Origin: Azolla caroliniana
Taxonomy: Eukaryota; Polypodiophyta
Reading direction: 5' to 3'
Assembly: GCA_043228905.1 (NCBI GenBank)
Contig: JBHGNT010000021.1
Location: forward strand, 1,860,001-1,924,000
DNA: 64,000 nt
How positions within the stretch are numbered: the stretch's first letter is position 1; every line of letters begins with the position of its first letter. This document shows positions 1 to 10,888 of this stretch, piece by piece. A program made the position numbers and the translations under genes. The notes under the pieces were generated by a model. The model worked only from the letters and a program-made list of their open reading frames with translations, was not told the DNA's origin and ran no database searches.

Positions 1-1128
1 GGAGGAGGAAAGGTTTTCTATGTCCTCCTTACGACAAGCGTTACCCTAGGACGAGGAACGCCAGTTTTGTCAAGCAATCCAGTGCACGATTTGCTTGAAC
101 TCGGGGCATTCCATAGTGGAGTGGAATATGCAAATCCACTGCCCAATCTGCCACTTGAAGGCTCACACAATCGACCAATGCGAATACAATATGTTGAATA
201 GAGCCACTCCTGCAGTCCGCAGCATGGACACCCAGCGTCCAGCACACCGGAGTGAACAAAGGAGGCAAGAAGACCGACCACGGTATAGGGATCGCAACCC
301 ACGGGATGACCGGCACCACCGGAATCGCCGAAATCACAACGATTCCGAGGAGGACGAACCAGAGGACGAGGATTATTGTGGACATCCGAGTTATGCTAAA
401 GGGGGTCGGCGCTACGAGAATCACCCGCCGACAAACAAATGGGGTGGCTTCAATGGTTATCGTGGTAAGCCGCGGCAATATCGAGATCACCGGCGTTATG
501 ACGAAAGCTCGGGAGATGAGCGACACCAGGAACAACGACGGGACCAACAACAACCACCGCGTACGTTCCGACAAACGAGGCCGGACCACGAGGAGCAAGT
601 AGCACCAGGGGAGCGGCACACACCACTAGGAGCCGAGAAGGGTGAATCAAGCATCCATTGTTTTATTTGTCAGTAGCCCGGACATTATGCCACGCAATGC
701 CCAACACGCAAGGGAAAGGGGCCCGCTGTCAATACGATTACGGTGGAAGTGCAGCAAGTCACGACACGCCAACAAACAAAAACGGTTGATTGGGCTACGC
801 AAGACGAGATACGCCGACAAGCCCAAGCATGGGTGGAAAAGGCAAACGCAACCAATACAGAGCGCATGCGGAAGGAGTCCGCGAACGCGAGGGAGCGAGC
901 AGAGGACGAAAGACTGGTCCTGGACCCCATTTGGCAGGCGTTAGCGGGCTGTGAGATAACGTTAACCATGGAGAAACTGCTGCAGCTAGTCCCACGCTTC
1001 TGCCAGACCATGGAAGAACGGGTGACAAGCATACCCGGGGTGAGTGTCGCTACAAACCTTACAGACGTTAGCGACGGACCGCCGGTAGTGGATCAACACA
1101 ACCCGGCTATTACATTAATATTACACGG
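1..1128 (+). pseudogene. Element X gag (5' part of a gag-protease ORF), degraded
   Basis: This is the nucleocapsid-like part of a Ty3/gypsy gag. Two CCHC zinc knuckles (CX2CX4HX4C) can be read: CPIC..H..C near 136-178, and CFIC..GHYATQC near 655-702. The second has an in-frame TAG at 673-675, directly after CFICQ. Between them is an Arg/Asp/His/Gln-rich, RNA-binding type stretch. The frame continues from 743 through a charged helical region to codon CAC-GG at 1128, where element A was inserted. It resumes seamlessly at 13731 as a retropepsin (HGQEIPGC...IDGGSG). The 5' end lies outside the window. The family call is secure from the knuckles plus the protease; the clade is not determined. Confidence 0.8.
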
Positions 1129-1255
1129 TGTCGGGTTATTACGCGCGTGCGTGGAGAACAAGGCGGGACCACTAGGGTCTTGGACCGAGGAATAGGTGAG
1201 AAAAGGGGAGGAAAGAGAGAGACGCTCACTCACGTATAGACAAAGAAGCGCACGG
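1129..1255 (-). repeat. Element A 3' LTR, truncated fragment
   Basis: The first 127 bp of this LTR match the start of the complete A LTR at 13052 (TGTCGsGTTATTACGCGCG, then the shared GGACCACTAGGG block). The copy stops at CGCACGG, where E1 begins. In the intact LTR the sequence continues GAACGCGG. The target repeat ACGG at 1125-1128 is matched after the other LTR at 13729-13732. Confidence 0.85.
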
Positions 1256-1898
1256 TGTCGAGGTATTCCTCGCGGATGCGTGGAATGAGGCGGGACCTCG
1301 GGGGTCCTGTACCGAAGAGCAAGAGAGAAAGGAGAAGAGACCCTCTACGTGCGAGCGTAGATTCATAGGGACACGGCCCTTTGACACAAAGACGCGAGTG
1401 GGACAGCGACACAGAGAGACGCGAATGTATGTATGTATATGTTAACAAAGACAAAACAACAAGAAGCACAAAGTCGGTTACAACCGAACAGGCCGGCGAA
1501 CAGATGCCGATGCCTGTTCGTAAACGCTCCGAAGGAAAGGAGTAGGTTGGAGGTGCTGCCGGAAGCACTCGGGCATTCCTCAGAGCAGCGCGAGCCTCCT
1601 GAAAACCTGCGCAGAAAGAAGCTATGGAGTATGGAAGAGAGAGAAGCCTTCGGCCGACAACCCGACAGCACTTCGTCCTTTCTCTCACCGCGCTCCTTTT
1701 CCTCCTCCTCATCTCCCTCCTTTTATAGGCAAGAAGGGAGCCGTTTCCTATTAACTTCCTACCTACCGAATCTACCTACCTAGGATCTTCCATGTCCCTA
1801 ATTCTCTCTTATGTACAACATAAGGCGTACGTGCATGAAGAGCCTGTTCCTATGCTCCGGTGCACCGATTCCGCTTGTGGACGGTTTTCTTCACGACA
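1256..1898 (-). repeat. E1 3' LTR (643 bp)
   Basis: Same length as the right LTR at 7435 and nearly the same sequence, with a few substitutions such as ACCTCGG against ACCTTGG. It contains a conserved inverted repeat CGAACAGG/CCTGTTCG (1485-1520) and a plus-strand TTTTATAGG block near 1722. The minus-strand polypurine tract AGGTGGGGGCGGA (1899-1911) abuts it. Confidence 0.9.
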
Positions 1899-1971
1899 TC
1901 CGCCCCCACCTAACCGCGCATCCACCGGCATGCGCCAAATTGAGCTGGGACAGAGAAAACCGATCCAGCCT

Positions 1972-4900
1972 TCATTCGCCGCCCGTCGGTTCTTCCTCGG
2001 TTTTGGACCATTCGTCGTCGCGGTCCAGGTTAACCGGATCTGGCTCGTCGTCGTGACGCTTCTTGAACGCTTTGATCCTTTTCCCAGCTACCGGTATCGC
2101 CATTCTCGCGCCGTCGAGTTCCGCCAGATGGTACATCCCGTTGTCGTTGGCGCTTTGTACCACGTAAGGCCCGAACCACCTTCTTGCGAACTTTCGTGTT
2201 GCTCGGTGCTGGTTGTCGAGGCTGCTGTCATAGACTAGTACCCAGTCGCCTTCCTCGATCTTCTTCGGTCGTAGCCGGTGCGGTCGGTCAAACCGGGCTT
2301 TGTTCCTCGTCCTTGCCACCCGAAGCTCTTCCGTAGCCTGCTCTACGTCCTCCGGTCTTCGCTCGAGCTGCCTTATGCGCGCCGCCAACAGTTCCTCCCG
2401 GCTCATTTCGTCTCTTCAGTCCACGGTTGCCCATGAGGGGATCGTACGTTCCATCGGCATGATCGGCTTCTGCCCAAACATGAGCTCTGCCGGCATGAAT
2501 CCGGTTACCGAACTGTGCGTAGTTCGGTCAGCCCACAACGCGTAAGGCAGCAGTCGCGGCCAGTTCCCGACTTGCCCCCCGCATGCCCGAACTAACGCCT
2601 TGACGATCGGTCCGCGTCCGCGCTCCACCTTCCCATTCGCCTCCGAATTGTACGTAGTGGTAAGCGAGAGCTTGACTCCTAGCCGGTCGAACAGCTCCTC
2701 GGCCTCTTCGGCGTCCAACTCCTCGAGATCAGCCACGATCTTCCCGACGCACCCGTACCGACATATCACGTCCTCGATCAGGAACCGACATACGGCAGCG
2801 GTCGTTTTGTTCTGAAGGGCTCGGCCTTCCACCTGGCTCGTTAGATCTTCCCGAGCCAGGACCAGATACCGCATCTGTCCTATTCCTATCGGCATCGTCA
2901 CCAGATCTACCATCCATTTGAAGTGGATGGTCGGAGGGTACGTAGGGTGAAGCTCGTCCCGATGCCGGACTATGGAGTGCATCTGACAGCTCTCGCAAGT
3001 TGTCACGAACTGATGCACGTCCCGGTACAGTCCCGACCACCAGTACTTCCCTTTCATCTTCTCGAACGTGGCCCACGTTCCATGGTGTCCAGCCCAAGGG
3101 CTGTCATGGTAGGCCGTCAGCAGCTCCTCCTGTTCTTCCTTCATCGCCACCACCCGGAGCGGGACGCCGTTCCTCTTCTTCGGGTGCTTCCATAAGTATC
3201 CGTCCCGGAGAAAGAATCGGTAAGCTTTCTTCCGGATCCGGTTGGCCTCGTCTCTCGTCCACGACGCATCCGGCGTCATTGTCCTCAAGAAACCACCGAT
3301 CCGCAGCCACTCGCCGTCGTACTTGCTCTCGTCGAAGCCGTTAAGTGCCGGAGTGCTCGTCCCATCGGTCGTTGCGTACGCCGCCTTGAAAAAGTGCACG
3401 CCGACTTCTTCGTCCTCCGAAACCATGCCGCCCTCGTCATCAAACCTCGCCCTCGAAAGCATGTCGGCCATGGCGTTGTCCTTTCCGGAAATGTGCCGTA
3501 TTTCCGGGTCCAGGGACTTGATGTACGCTATCCACCTGAGCATCGCCAGGTCCGGTGTCGCACATCCGGAAACCATGCTGAGAATTGGCAGGCAATCCAT
3601 CTCGATAGTCACTTCTGTCCCGATCAGGTAGTCTTTGTCGGCCTTTACTGCCGAAACGATACCCCAGAGTTCGCGTTTAACCTGGGCGTACCCTCGCTGT
3701 CGCTCACTGAGGACCTTAGCGCCGAATCGGATCGGGAACCGAATGCCGTCCTCGTCTTCTTGGTTGACGACCCATCCGATCCTGGTCGGACTCGTATCCA
3801 CCGTTATGTATATCGGGGTACCCCTTTCGTAGATAGCCTTCCGGAGCGCCGGTGCTGCCGCAAGAGCTTCCTTTAGCTTCCGGACTGACTCCGTGTGCTC
3901 GTCTCGCCACTCGAATTTTCGCCCCTTTTTCAGCAACCCGTATAGCGGCTCCGCAACGTGGGCGTAATGCGGGATCCATATGTGGTAGAACGCGCATGCC
4001 CCCAGGAACCTCCGAACTTCCGTAACCAAGCTACAGTCGGCCTTCATCGCGGAGATGGCTTCTACTTTTGCCGGAGACGGCTTCCGGCCATACGGTCCAC
4101 ACAGGTGTCCGACCACCAGGATTTCTGATTGCCCGAAGGCCGATTTCTCCCCGGAGAAGGTGAGCCTCGCATCCTCTAGCCTTTGTAGCACCTTCTCGCA
4201 GTCGTCGATGTGTGTTGCCACGAATCGTCGGCATCCGTCCGGCCCGACTGTCTCGTCCTTCTCTTCCACCGGGCACCCCTTTATCGGGATGTCGTCCAGA
4301 AATGGCATGGTGATGTCCGGGATGCAATCCCTCAGTACCTTGTTCATTGCATTCACCATGTGGGCCATCGAGTTGGTCCCTCCTTGTGGCAGGGTACACA
4401 TTCGCACTAGGCCGAGGGGAGTTCGCATCGTTGTAATGTCTCTGCTCTCCACGGGTAGCTGGAACTGGTCGTACCCCGAGTACAAATCACCGACCGAGTA
4501 AATCGACCTTCCGGCGAAGGCCTCCGCGAACTCGACTATGGTCGGTCCGATTCCTGCGTTCCGAGTGGTCACTCTGTTGACCGGCTGCAGGTCCTGAATG
4601 AAGCGCAATGAGGAAAGGCCTTCCGGTGAGAATGCGAAGGCCTTTCCGTGCCTTCCGAGCATTCTCCGAAACCGGTCTTCCTCCGCCGGCAGTAGGAACC
4701 CGCCCCCACCGATCTTGAGCTCCCGGAGCGTCCCGTCGGTGAAGGTGTGTCCTATGCAGGCCAGATCTCGTAAACTGGGGTCCGACGCAACCCCTCTAAT
4801 TCGGGACTCGCTGCCCTCCGGTAAGGGTGCCGCGACTGGCCTTACCTTCCGGTCCACAGTCTTGTACCTCGTGCTAACTCAGACCGTTCGATCCGACTCG

Positions 4901-5270
4901 AGCCCCTGACTGAAGTTCGCGATGACTTCGTACATCTCTTTGGAACATACCGGTATCGTCCGGTCTTCGTTAAGGTCTTCTCCGGCTACCTTCCTCAGCA
5001 TCCCCAAGGTGTCGTCGAAGGAGACCGCCTCCACGGCCCCGCTGATTTCCTCGTCCGGGCCGAGAACTCCGCACGCTCGAAGTCGCTCCTCTGCCCTTAC
5101 CCTTTCTCGACCAACGATGCCGACTATCATGCACCCTCCGTTGTTGGGGAAGCAGAATTTTCTACCTATCGTACAAGGTTTCTTCGGTTTCGGTTCTATC
5201 GTACAGTTGTGGGGTCTTTCCCGAGTGTCCGGACTGTCTCGGCCCCATGCCTTGGCAGCCCTCTCTAAAA
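1972..5270 (-). pseudogene. pol: E1 pol (RT-RNase H-integrase), inactivated
   Basis: Minus-strand Ty3/gypsy polyprotein. In order: an uncharacterised N-terminal region (SFDDTL, ACGVLGPDEE), an RT with the FLDD catalytic box, RNase H (TVDTS, KREL, EMD, ISGKDNAMAD), the HHCC integrase finger (H..H..CESC), the DDE core ending NGKVERG, and a WFGPYVV GPY/F module. Damage: TGA at 4879-4881, explained by CGA to TGA; a stop after SWATVD near 2414 (TGG to TGA); and replacement of about 70 RT N-terminal codons by three (FSPE-GLS-SLRF). The DRGE motif of the core reads DLEE. Pol is -1 relative to gag-pro and would begin at the T-run on the gag stop. No chromodomain is seen. Confidence 0.9.
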
Positions 5271-5273
5271 ATC
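5264..5273 (-). promoter_or_regulatory. Putative -1 frameshift site at the E1 gag stop
   Basis: The minus strand reads GAT-TTT-TAG. Re-pairing one base back gives TTT-TTA-GAG, which opens the pol frame with no stop up to ATG 5130. The same T-run and frame offset occur in A, E4 and E6. Confidence 0.6.
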
Positions 5274-7391
5274 CTCCCGGTTCTCGCCACCGAGGGATTC
5301 ACGGTTTCGCTCGTGGTTCGGTCGCACCGTCAGAAATTGGACCGAATGGCGCCCGTCCTGGCTTTTGACCCTCGCGTAGGCCGAACCGTTGTCTAGCACC
5401 TTGGTCTCCATCCGCGCCGCCGTGATGTATGGTTCCCCTAATATGACCGGGTGCGAGGACGTCTCCTGTACGAAGAAGTGCTGGTCAATCTCGACGTCGC
5501 CAATCTTGACTCGCACGTTCGGGCAGGCCCCGTGCAGTTCCTCGGTGGCGCGTGTCGCCGCCCGTATCTTCCACCCGTGCTTGGTGTTGATCGGCCACTT
5601 TCCCTTCTTATAGAAGTCCATGGACATCAGGTTTATTTCCGAACCGTGGTCCACCAATGCCACCACCGGTTCCTGAACATCTCCGATCTTTACCGGGGTA
5701 TCCGTGGTCGCTCGGGCCCAGTGCGGCCTTGAATAGTGGCTCTCCGCCCACTCATCTTCCAGCGCCATCTTGTCGATGTGCGTCGTCCGCACCTCCACCG
5801 GTCTTTCCGGTTCCGTCTCCGTCGACAGCCTCTTCCGTTTCACCAGGTCCACAATGGAGTCGTGGAACTCCTTCTTGGCGATCCCTAGCACCTCCCGCAA
5901 TGACAGCTCCACTTTGCTGTCGAGGATCCGTTCTTCTAGGACTTTTTGTAGGTCCGTAGTCCTTTCTATTTCCGTCCCTAGTCGGTATCCACCCTTCCTG
6001 GGGTTATCTTGCGAGCTGGACCCACCGGCATCGTTCCGTCGTTGCCCGAATCGGGTCTCGTACCGTTGTGAGGGCTCGGCCGCTCCGGCTTTCCCCACCC
6101 GTTTGTCTTCTACCAGAGCCTCGTAGTTCCGGTAGGCGGCTTCTACGAATCCCGTCTTCTCCTCGACCGGATCGCTCCACCCGGTTATTTCCCGGTACCG
6201 TCTCTCAGCGCGGTCCGTTTCATCTTTCCTTAGCCGTGCGCCGGCAAGACTTTCCAGCATTGCCGACCAGAATCCGTCTTTGCCCTCCTTTCGGGCCTTG
6301 CTGCCCCCAACCCGAATGCCGGCCGACGCCGAGTAGTGGATGGCCTCCACGTGTCGTGCCGCTGCCTCTTCCATCAGTCTCTTCATTCCTCCTCGCCCGT
6401 CGTTTCGGTTTAGGGCCCTTCTGGTGTCGCGGGCGTGCACCCGGCCTTCCCACAGGTACACCACCCAGTTCCTCAACGCTTCTGCGAAATCGCCGTAGTC
6501 CTTCCGAATGTGGCTGACCTCGTCGCACCACATGCACCTGTTCCCTGCTGCCGGCCGTCGGTCACGAGCCAGTTCGTCGCCTTCCCTTCGAGTCTGGGCG
6601 ATCTGGAGATCCTTTATCGCCCGCGTCAACTCCTCCAGCGCTGCTCCTCTGGACGAGCCACTGACCATGCCGGTCGAAGCCGGACCGGTTTCGAGCCATG
6701 CCCGGGTTTCTTCCCTTCGCCCTTGCGGTGCCGGTTCAAGCCTCCTTGCTGTGACAGAGCCCGCACCAGCCGTCCCGTTGTCAGCCCATTCTCGCCGTTT
6801 GTCGGAACGACCACAGACTCTCTTAACCGCAGCCCAGTCGGTCGTCAGCCCGTCTTCGGTTTCCAGCAAGGAGCCGACTTGATCCCGGTCCCGCTCGTCC
6901 ACCGACTTGACGAACAGTAGGACCCGGCTCGTATCCAGAACGGTTCGGTCAAGCGCCGAAAGGCGCGCAAAGCGTTCCTCGAACTCCCGGAGGAGTGCCG
7001 ATGCGTTTCTTCCCTTGCCGGGGGACACCACCCACTCCATGAAGTCCCGTTTCAAAAGCCGGAGCGCGTCGTCCAGCCCGTATTTTTCTAGGAGTTGACC
7101 TTCGAACTCCTCCCAGGTACGGCTCTCCGCCCGCACCTCGAGCACCTCCGCATGGATGCTCGGCATCGCCACTCGAGGGAACCCGGCAAAACGCCTCTCT
7201 TCCGGAATGTCCCGCATTAGCATTTCTGCCCCGTAGGACGCCAAATACTTCGTGGCATCCTTTCCGCTGAACCGGCCGATCGTACCGACGACCGCCTCAA
7301 TGGCTTTGTCGAGGGTGCCGGAGCCCTCGCGTGCGCTCAGTATCCGATCCACGGCCGAAGCCATGGCCTCCGCAAGATCCGACCCTTTCAT
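5265..7391 (-). CDS. gag-pro: E1 gag-protease ORF
   Basis: A long open frame of about 708 codons from ATG at 7391. An earlier in-frame GTG at 7418 lies in the primer-site region and is a less likely start. The N-terminal half is a Ty3-type capsid region (RFSGKDATKYLASY, RTWEEFEGQLLEKYGL). A CCHC knuckle CMWCDEVSHIRKDYG has lost its last cysteine (C to Y); E3, E4, E6 and A keep it. The retropepsin active site reads VDHGSEINLMS instead of DTG/DSG, with the flap/end motif VILGEPYI. The ORF ends EDF-TAG at 5265. Pol follows in the -1 frame. Confidence 0.85.
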   Translation of the reverse strand: MKGSDLAEAMASAVDRILSAREGSGTLDKAIEAVVGTIGRFSGKDATKYLASYGAEMLMRDIPEERRFAGFPRVAMPSIHAEVLEVRAESRTWEEFEGQLLEKYGLDDALRLLKRDFMEWVVSPGKGRNASALLREFEERFARLSALDRTVLDTSRVLLFVKSVDERDRDQVGSLLETEDGLTTDWAAVKRVCGRSDKRREWADNGTAGAGSVTARRLEPAPQGRREETRAWLETGPASTGMVSGSSRGAALEELTRAIKDLQIAQTRREGDELARDRRPAAGNRCMWCDEVSHIRKDYGDFAEALRNWVVYLWEGRVHARDTRRALNRNDGRGGMKRLMEEAAARHVEAIHYSASAGIRVGGSKARKEGKDGFWSAMLESLAGARLRKDETDRAERRYREITGWSDPVEEKTGFVEAAYRNYEALVEDKRVGKAGAAEPSQRYETRFGQRRNDAGGSSSQDNPRKGGYRLGTEIERTTDLQKVLEERILDSKVELSLREVLGIAKKEFHDSIVDLVKRKRLSTETEPERPVEVRTTHIDKMALEDEWAESHYSRPHWARATTDTPVKIGDVQEPVVALVDHGSEINLMSMDFYKKGKWPINTKHGWKIRAATRATEELHGACPNVRVKIGDVEIDQHFFVQETSSHPVILGEPYITAARMETKVLDNGSAYARVKSQDGRHSVQFLTVRPNHERNRESLGGENREDF

Positions 7392-7411
7392 CTTCTGCTC
7401 TTCTGCCGCCT

Positions 7412-7431
7412 CCTTCACGTCGGGTTCACCA
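7412..7431 (-). other. E1 primer binding site
   Basis: TGGTGAACCCGACGTGAAGG lies 3 bp inside the 5' LTR on the minus strand. It would pair with a tRNA ending ...CACGTCGGGTTCACCA. I do not recognise the tRNA species. Confidence 0.7.
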
Positions 7432-7434
7432 AGA

Positions 7435-8077
7435 TGTCGAGGTATTCCTCGCGGATGCGTGGAATGAGGCGGGACCTTGGGGGTCCTGTACCGAAGAGCA
7501 AGAGAGAAAGGAGAAGAGACCCTCTACGTGCGAGCGTAGATTCACAGGGACACGACCCTTCGACACAAAGACGCGAGTGGGACAGCGACACAGAGAGACG
7601 TGAATGTATGTATGTATATGTTAAAAAAGACAAAACAACAAGAAGCACAAAGTCGGTTACAACCGAACAGGCCGGCGAACAGATGCCGATGCCTGTTTGT
7701 AAACGCTCCGAAGGAAAGGAGTAGGTTGGAGGTGCTGCCGGAAGCACTCGGGCATTCCTCAGAGCAGCACGAGCCTCCCGAAAACCTGCGCAGAAAGAAG
7801 CTATGGAGTATGGAAGAGAGAGAAGCCTTCGGCCGACAACCCAACAACACTTCGTCCTTCTTCTAACCGCGATCCCTTTCCTCCTCCTCGTCTCCCTCCT
7901 TTTATAGGCAAGAAGGGAGCCGTTTCCTATTAACTTCCTACCTACCGAATCTACCTACCTAGGATCTTCCATGTCCCTAATTCTCTCTTATGTACAACAT
8001 AAGGCGTACGTGCATGAAGAGCCGGTTCCTATGCTCCGGTGCACCGATTCCGCTTGTGGACGGTTTTCTTCACGACA
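7435..8077 (-). repeat. E1 5' LTR (643 bp)
   Basis: Partner of the LTR at 1256-1898, with the same TGTCGAGG...CACGACA ends. It is followed by ACGCTGTGGTGAGCG, which is element A integrase sequence rather than the remainder of A's LTR. Confidence 0.9.
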
Positions 8078-10888
8078 ACGCTGTGGTGAGCGAAAGTTTC
8101 ACTCCTAGCCGGTCGAACAGCTCTTCGGCCTCTTCTGCGTCCAACTCACCACGGTCAGCCACGATCTTCCCTACGCACCCGTATTGACATACCACGTCCT
8201 CAATCAAAAACGGCACACGGCTGCAGTCGTCTTGTTCTATAGGGCTCGGCCTTCAACCTGGTTCGTTAGATCCTCCCGAGCCAGCACCAGATACCGCATC
8301 TGTCCTACCCCCATTGGCATCATCACCAAATCCACCATCCACTTGAAGTGGACGGTCGGAGGGTAGGTCGGGTGAAGCTCGTCCCGGTGTCAGATCATGG
8401 AGTGCACCTGACAGCTTTCGCAAGTTGTCACGAACCGATGCACGTCCCGGTATAGTCCCGGCCACCAGTACTTCCCCTTTAGCTTTTCGAACGTGGCCCA
8501 CGTTCCACGGTGTCTAGCCCAAGGACTATCGTGGTACGCCGCCAGCAAATCCTCCTGTTCCTCCTTCTTCGCCACCACTCGGAGCGGGATGTCGTTCCTC
8601 TTCTTCGGGTGCTTCCATATGTACCCGTCCCAGAGAAAGAATTGGTACGCTTTCTTCTGAATCCGGTTGGCCTCATCCTTTGTCCACGCCGCGTTCGGTG
8701 TCATTGTTTTCAGGAACCCGCCGATCTGTAGCCACTCCTCGTCGTACTTGCTCTCGTCGAAATCGTTAAGCGTTGGAGCGCATTCCCTGCCGGTTGTTAC
8801 GTAAGCCGCCTCGAAGAAGTCCACGCCGACTTCCTCGTCCTCCGAAACCATGCCGCCCTCGTTTTCGAACCTCGCCCTTGAAAGCATGTCGGCCATGGCA
8901 TTGTCTTTCCCGGAAATGTGTCGTACTTCCGGATTTAGGGACTTGATGTACGCTATCCACCTGAGCATTGCTAGGTCCGGCGTCGCGCATCCGGAAACCA
9001 TGCCAAGAATTGGCAAGCAGTCTGTCTCGATAATTACCTCTGTCCCAATCAGGTAGTCTTTATCGGCCTTTACCGCCGAAACGATACCCCAGAGCTCGCG
9101 TTTAACCTGGGCGTATCCTCGCTGTCGCTCGCTGAGGACCTTCGCGTCGAACTGGATTGGGAAATGCATGCTGTCCTCGTCCTCTTGGTTGATGACCCAT
9201 CCGATCCCGGTCGGACTCGTGTCTACTGTTACGTAAATTGGAGTGTCCTTTCCATAGACAACCTTTCGGAGTGTCGGAGTTGCGGCAAGTGCTTCCTTCA
9301 TCTTTCGGACAGATTCCGTATGCTCGTTTCTCCACTCGAATTTTCGCCCCTTTTTCAGCAACCCGTATAATGGCTCCGCGACGTGGGCGTAATGCGGGAT
9401 CCATATGTGGTAGAACGCGCATGCTCCCAAGAACCTCCGAACCTCCGTGACCGAGCTACAGTCGTGCTTCATCGCGGTGATGGCTTCTACCTTAGCCGGA
9501 GACGGTTTCCGGCCGTACGACCCGCATAGGTGTCCGACGACCATGATCTCCGATTGCCCGAAGGTCGATTTCTCCCCGGAGAAGGTGAGCCTCGCGCCCT
9601 CTAACCTCTGCATCACCTTCTCGCAGTCATCGATGTGCGTCGCCACGAATTTCCAACACCCGTCCGGTCCGATCGTCCCGTCCCTTTCCTCCACCGGGCA
9701 TCCCTTGATCGGGACGTTGTCCAAAAACGGCATGGTGATGTCCGGGATACAATCCCTCAGCACCTTGTTCATTGCGTTCACCATGTGAGCCACCGAGTTC
9801 GTCCCTCCTTGCGGTAGGGTACACATCCGTACTAGGCTGAGAGGAGTTCGCATTGTCGTGATGTCTCTACTCTCTATGGCTAGCTGGAACTGATTGTACC
9901 CCGAGTAGAGATCACCGACCGAGTAAATCGACCTTCCGGCGAAGGCCTCCGCGAACTCGTCTATTGTCGGTCCGATTCCTGCGTTTCGAATGGTCACCTT
10001 GTTGACCGGCTGCAGGTCTTGAATAAAGCGCAGCGTGCCGTCCTTCTTCGGCACGGTAAACCACCGATTCGAGTATGGGGCACTCGACGGTTCGAGGATG
10101 CCCATCTCGACCTTCTGCTTTAACAGCTCCATCAGCTTCGGGATGTGAGCTCTGGGTACTGGAATCAGTTTGAGACTCCACGGCATATGCGGTACCGTGA
10201 ATATCACCATTGGTTCCACGACTGTCGGGTCTACGCACCCGATCTCCTTCGGTGAGAATGCGAAAGCCTTCCCGTGCCTTCTGAGCATTCCCCAAAACCG
10301 GTCCTCTTCCGCCAGCAGTAGGAAGCCGCCCCCACCGATTTTGAGCTCACGTAGCGTTATGTCGGTGAACGTGTGTCCTATGCGGGCCAGATTTCGTAAA
10401 CTCGGATACGACGCACCCCCCTTTATTCACAACTCGCTGCCCTCTAGCAAGGGAGCCGCGACTGGCCTCATCTTCCGGTCCACAGTCTTGTACCTTGTGT
10501 CCACCCGGGCCGTCTGATCCGACTCGAGCCCTCTACTGAAGTTCGCGATGACTTCGTACATCCTTTTCGAACATACCGGAATCGTCCGGTCCTCTTTAAG
10601 GACTCCTCCGACTACCTCTCGCAGCTCCCCCAAGGTATCGTCGAAAGAGACCGCCTCCACGGCTCCGTTGATTTCCTCTCTAGGGCTGAGGATACCACAT
10701 GGCCGAAGTCGCTCCTCCGCCCTTTTCTTCTTCCGGCCAACGACGTCGACTATCGTACACCCTCCGTTGTCGGAGAACCAAAATTTCCTACTTATAGTAC
10801 AGGTCTTCTTCGCTATCGTACACTTGTGGGGTTTCCCCGGAGTGTCCGGACTATCGTGGCCCCACGCCTTGATAGCCCTCTCTAAAAA
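8078..10888 (-). pseudogene. pol: Element A pol, truncated and frameshifted
   Basis: The longest open piece (8390-10288) covers RT with FLDNV in place of FLDD, RNase H (TVDTSPTGIGW, ETD, ISGKDNAMAD) and the integrase HHCC finger (CESC). The second RT aspartate of the catalytic pair is replaced (FLDN), a key loss. TGA at 8390 replaces the arginine codon of IVRHRDE. Integrase then continues in broken frames and ends at SLTTA near 8085. The N-terminal pol region (EAVSFDDTL at about 10658) is cut from RT by a stop at 10427. Family order and frame are as in E1/E4. Confidence 0.85.

Larger units (their letters stand above)
1256..8077 (-). mobile_element. Element E1, Ty3/gypsy LTR retrotransposon (decayed, probably recombinant)
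   Basis: Two 643-bp LTRs (TGTCGAGG...TTCACGACA on the plus strand) bracket gag-pro and pol on the minus strand. Pol has two nonsense mutations and a deletion of about 67 codons, so the copy cannot move by itself. The flanks do not match. The left flank (ACGG, 1252-1255) is about 127 bp into A's LTR, while the right flank (ACGC, 8078-8081) is inside A's integrase. The A sequence that should lie between is missing. I infer recombination between two related insertions rather than one insertion event. Confidence 0.85.

Noticed and set aside
41-619. Long minus-strand open frame opposite X gag
   Set aside because: It mirrors a biased Arg/Asp/His-rich coding region on the other strand and has no domain of its own.
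6068-6920. Long plus-strand open frames through E1, E4 and E6 gag and pol
   Set aside because: These GC-rich elements leave open frames on the opposite strand; all known motifs lie on the minus strand.
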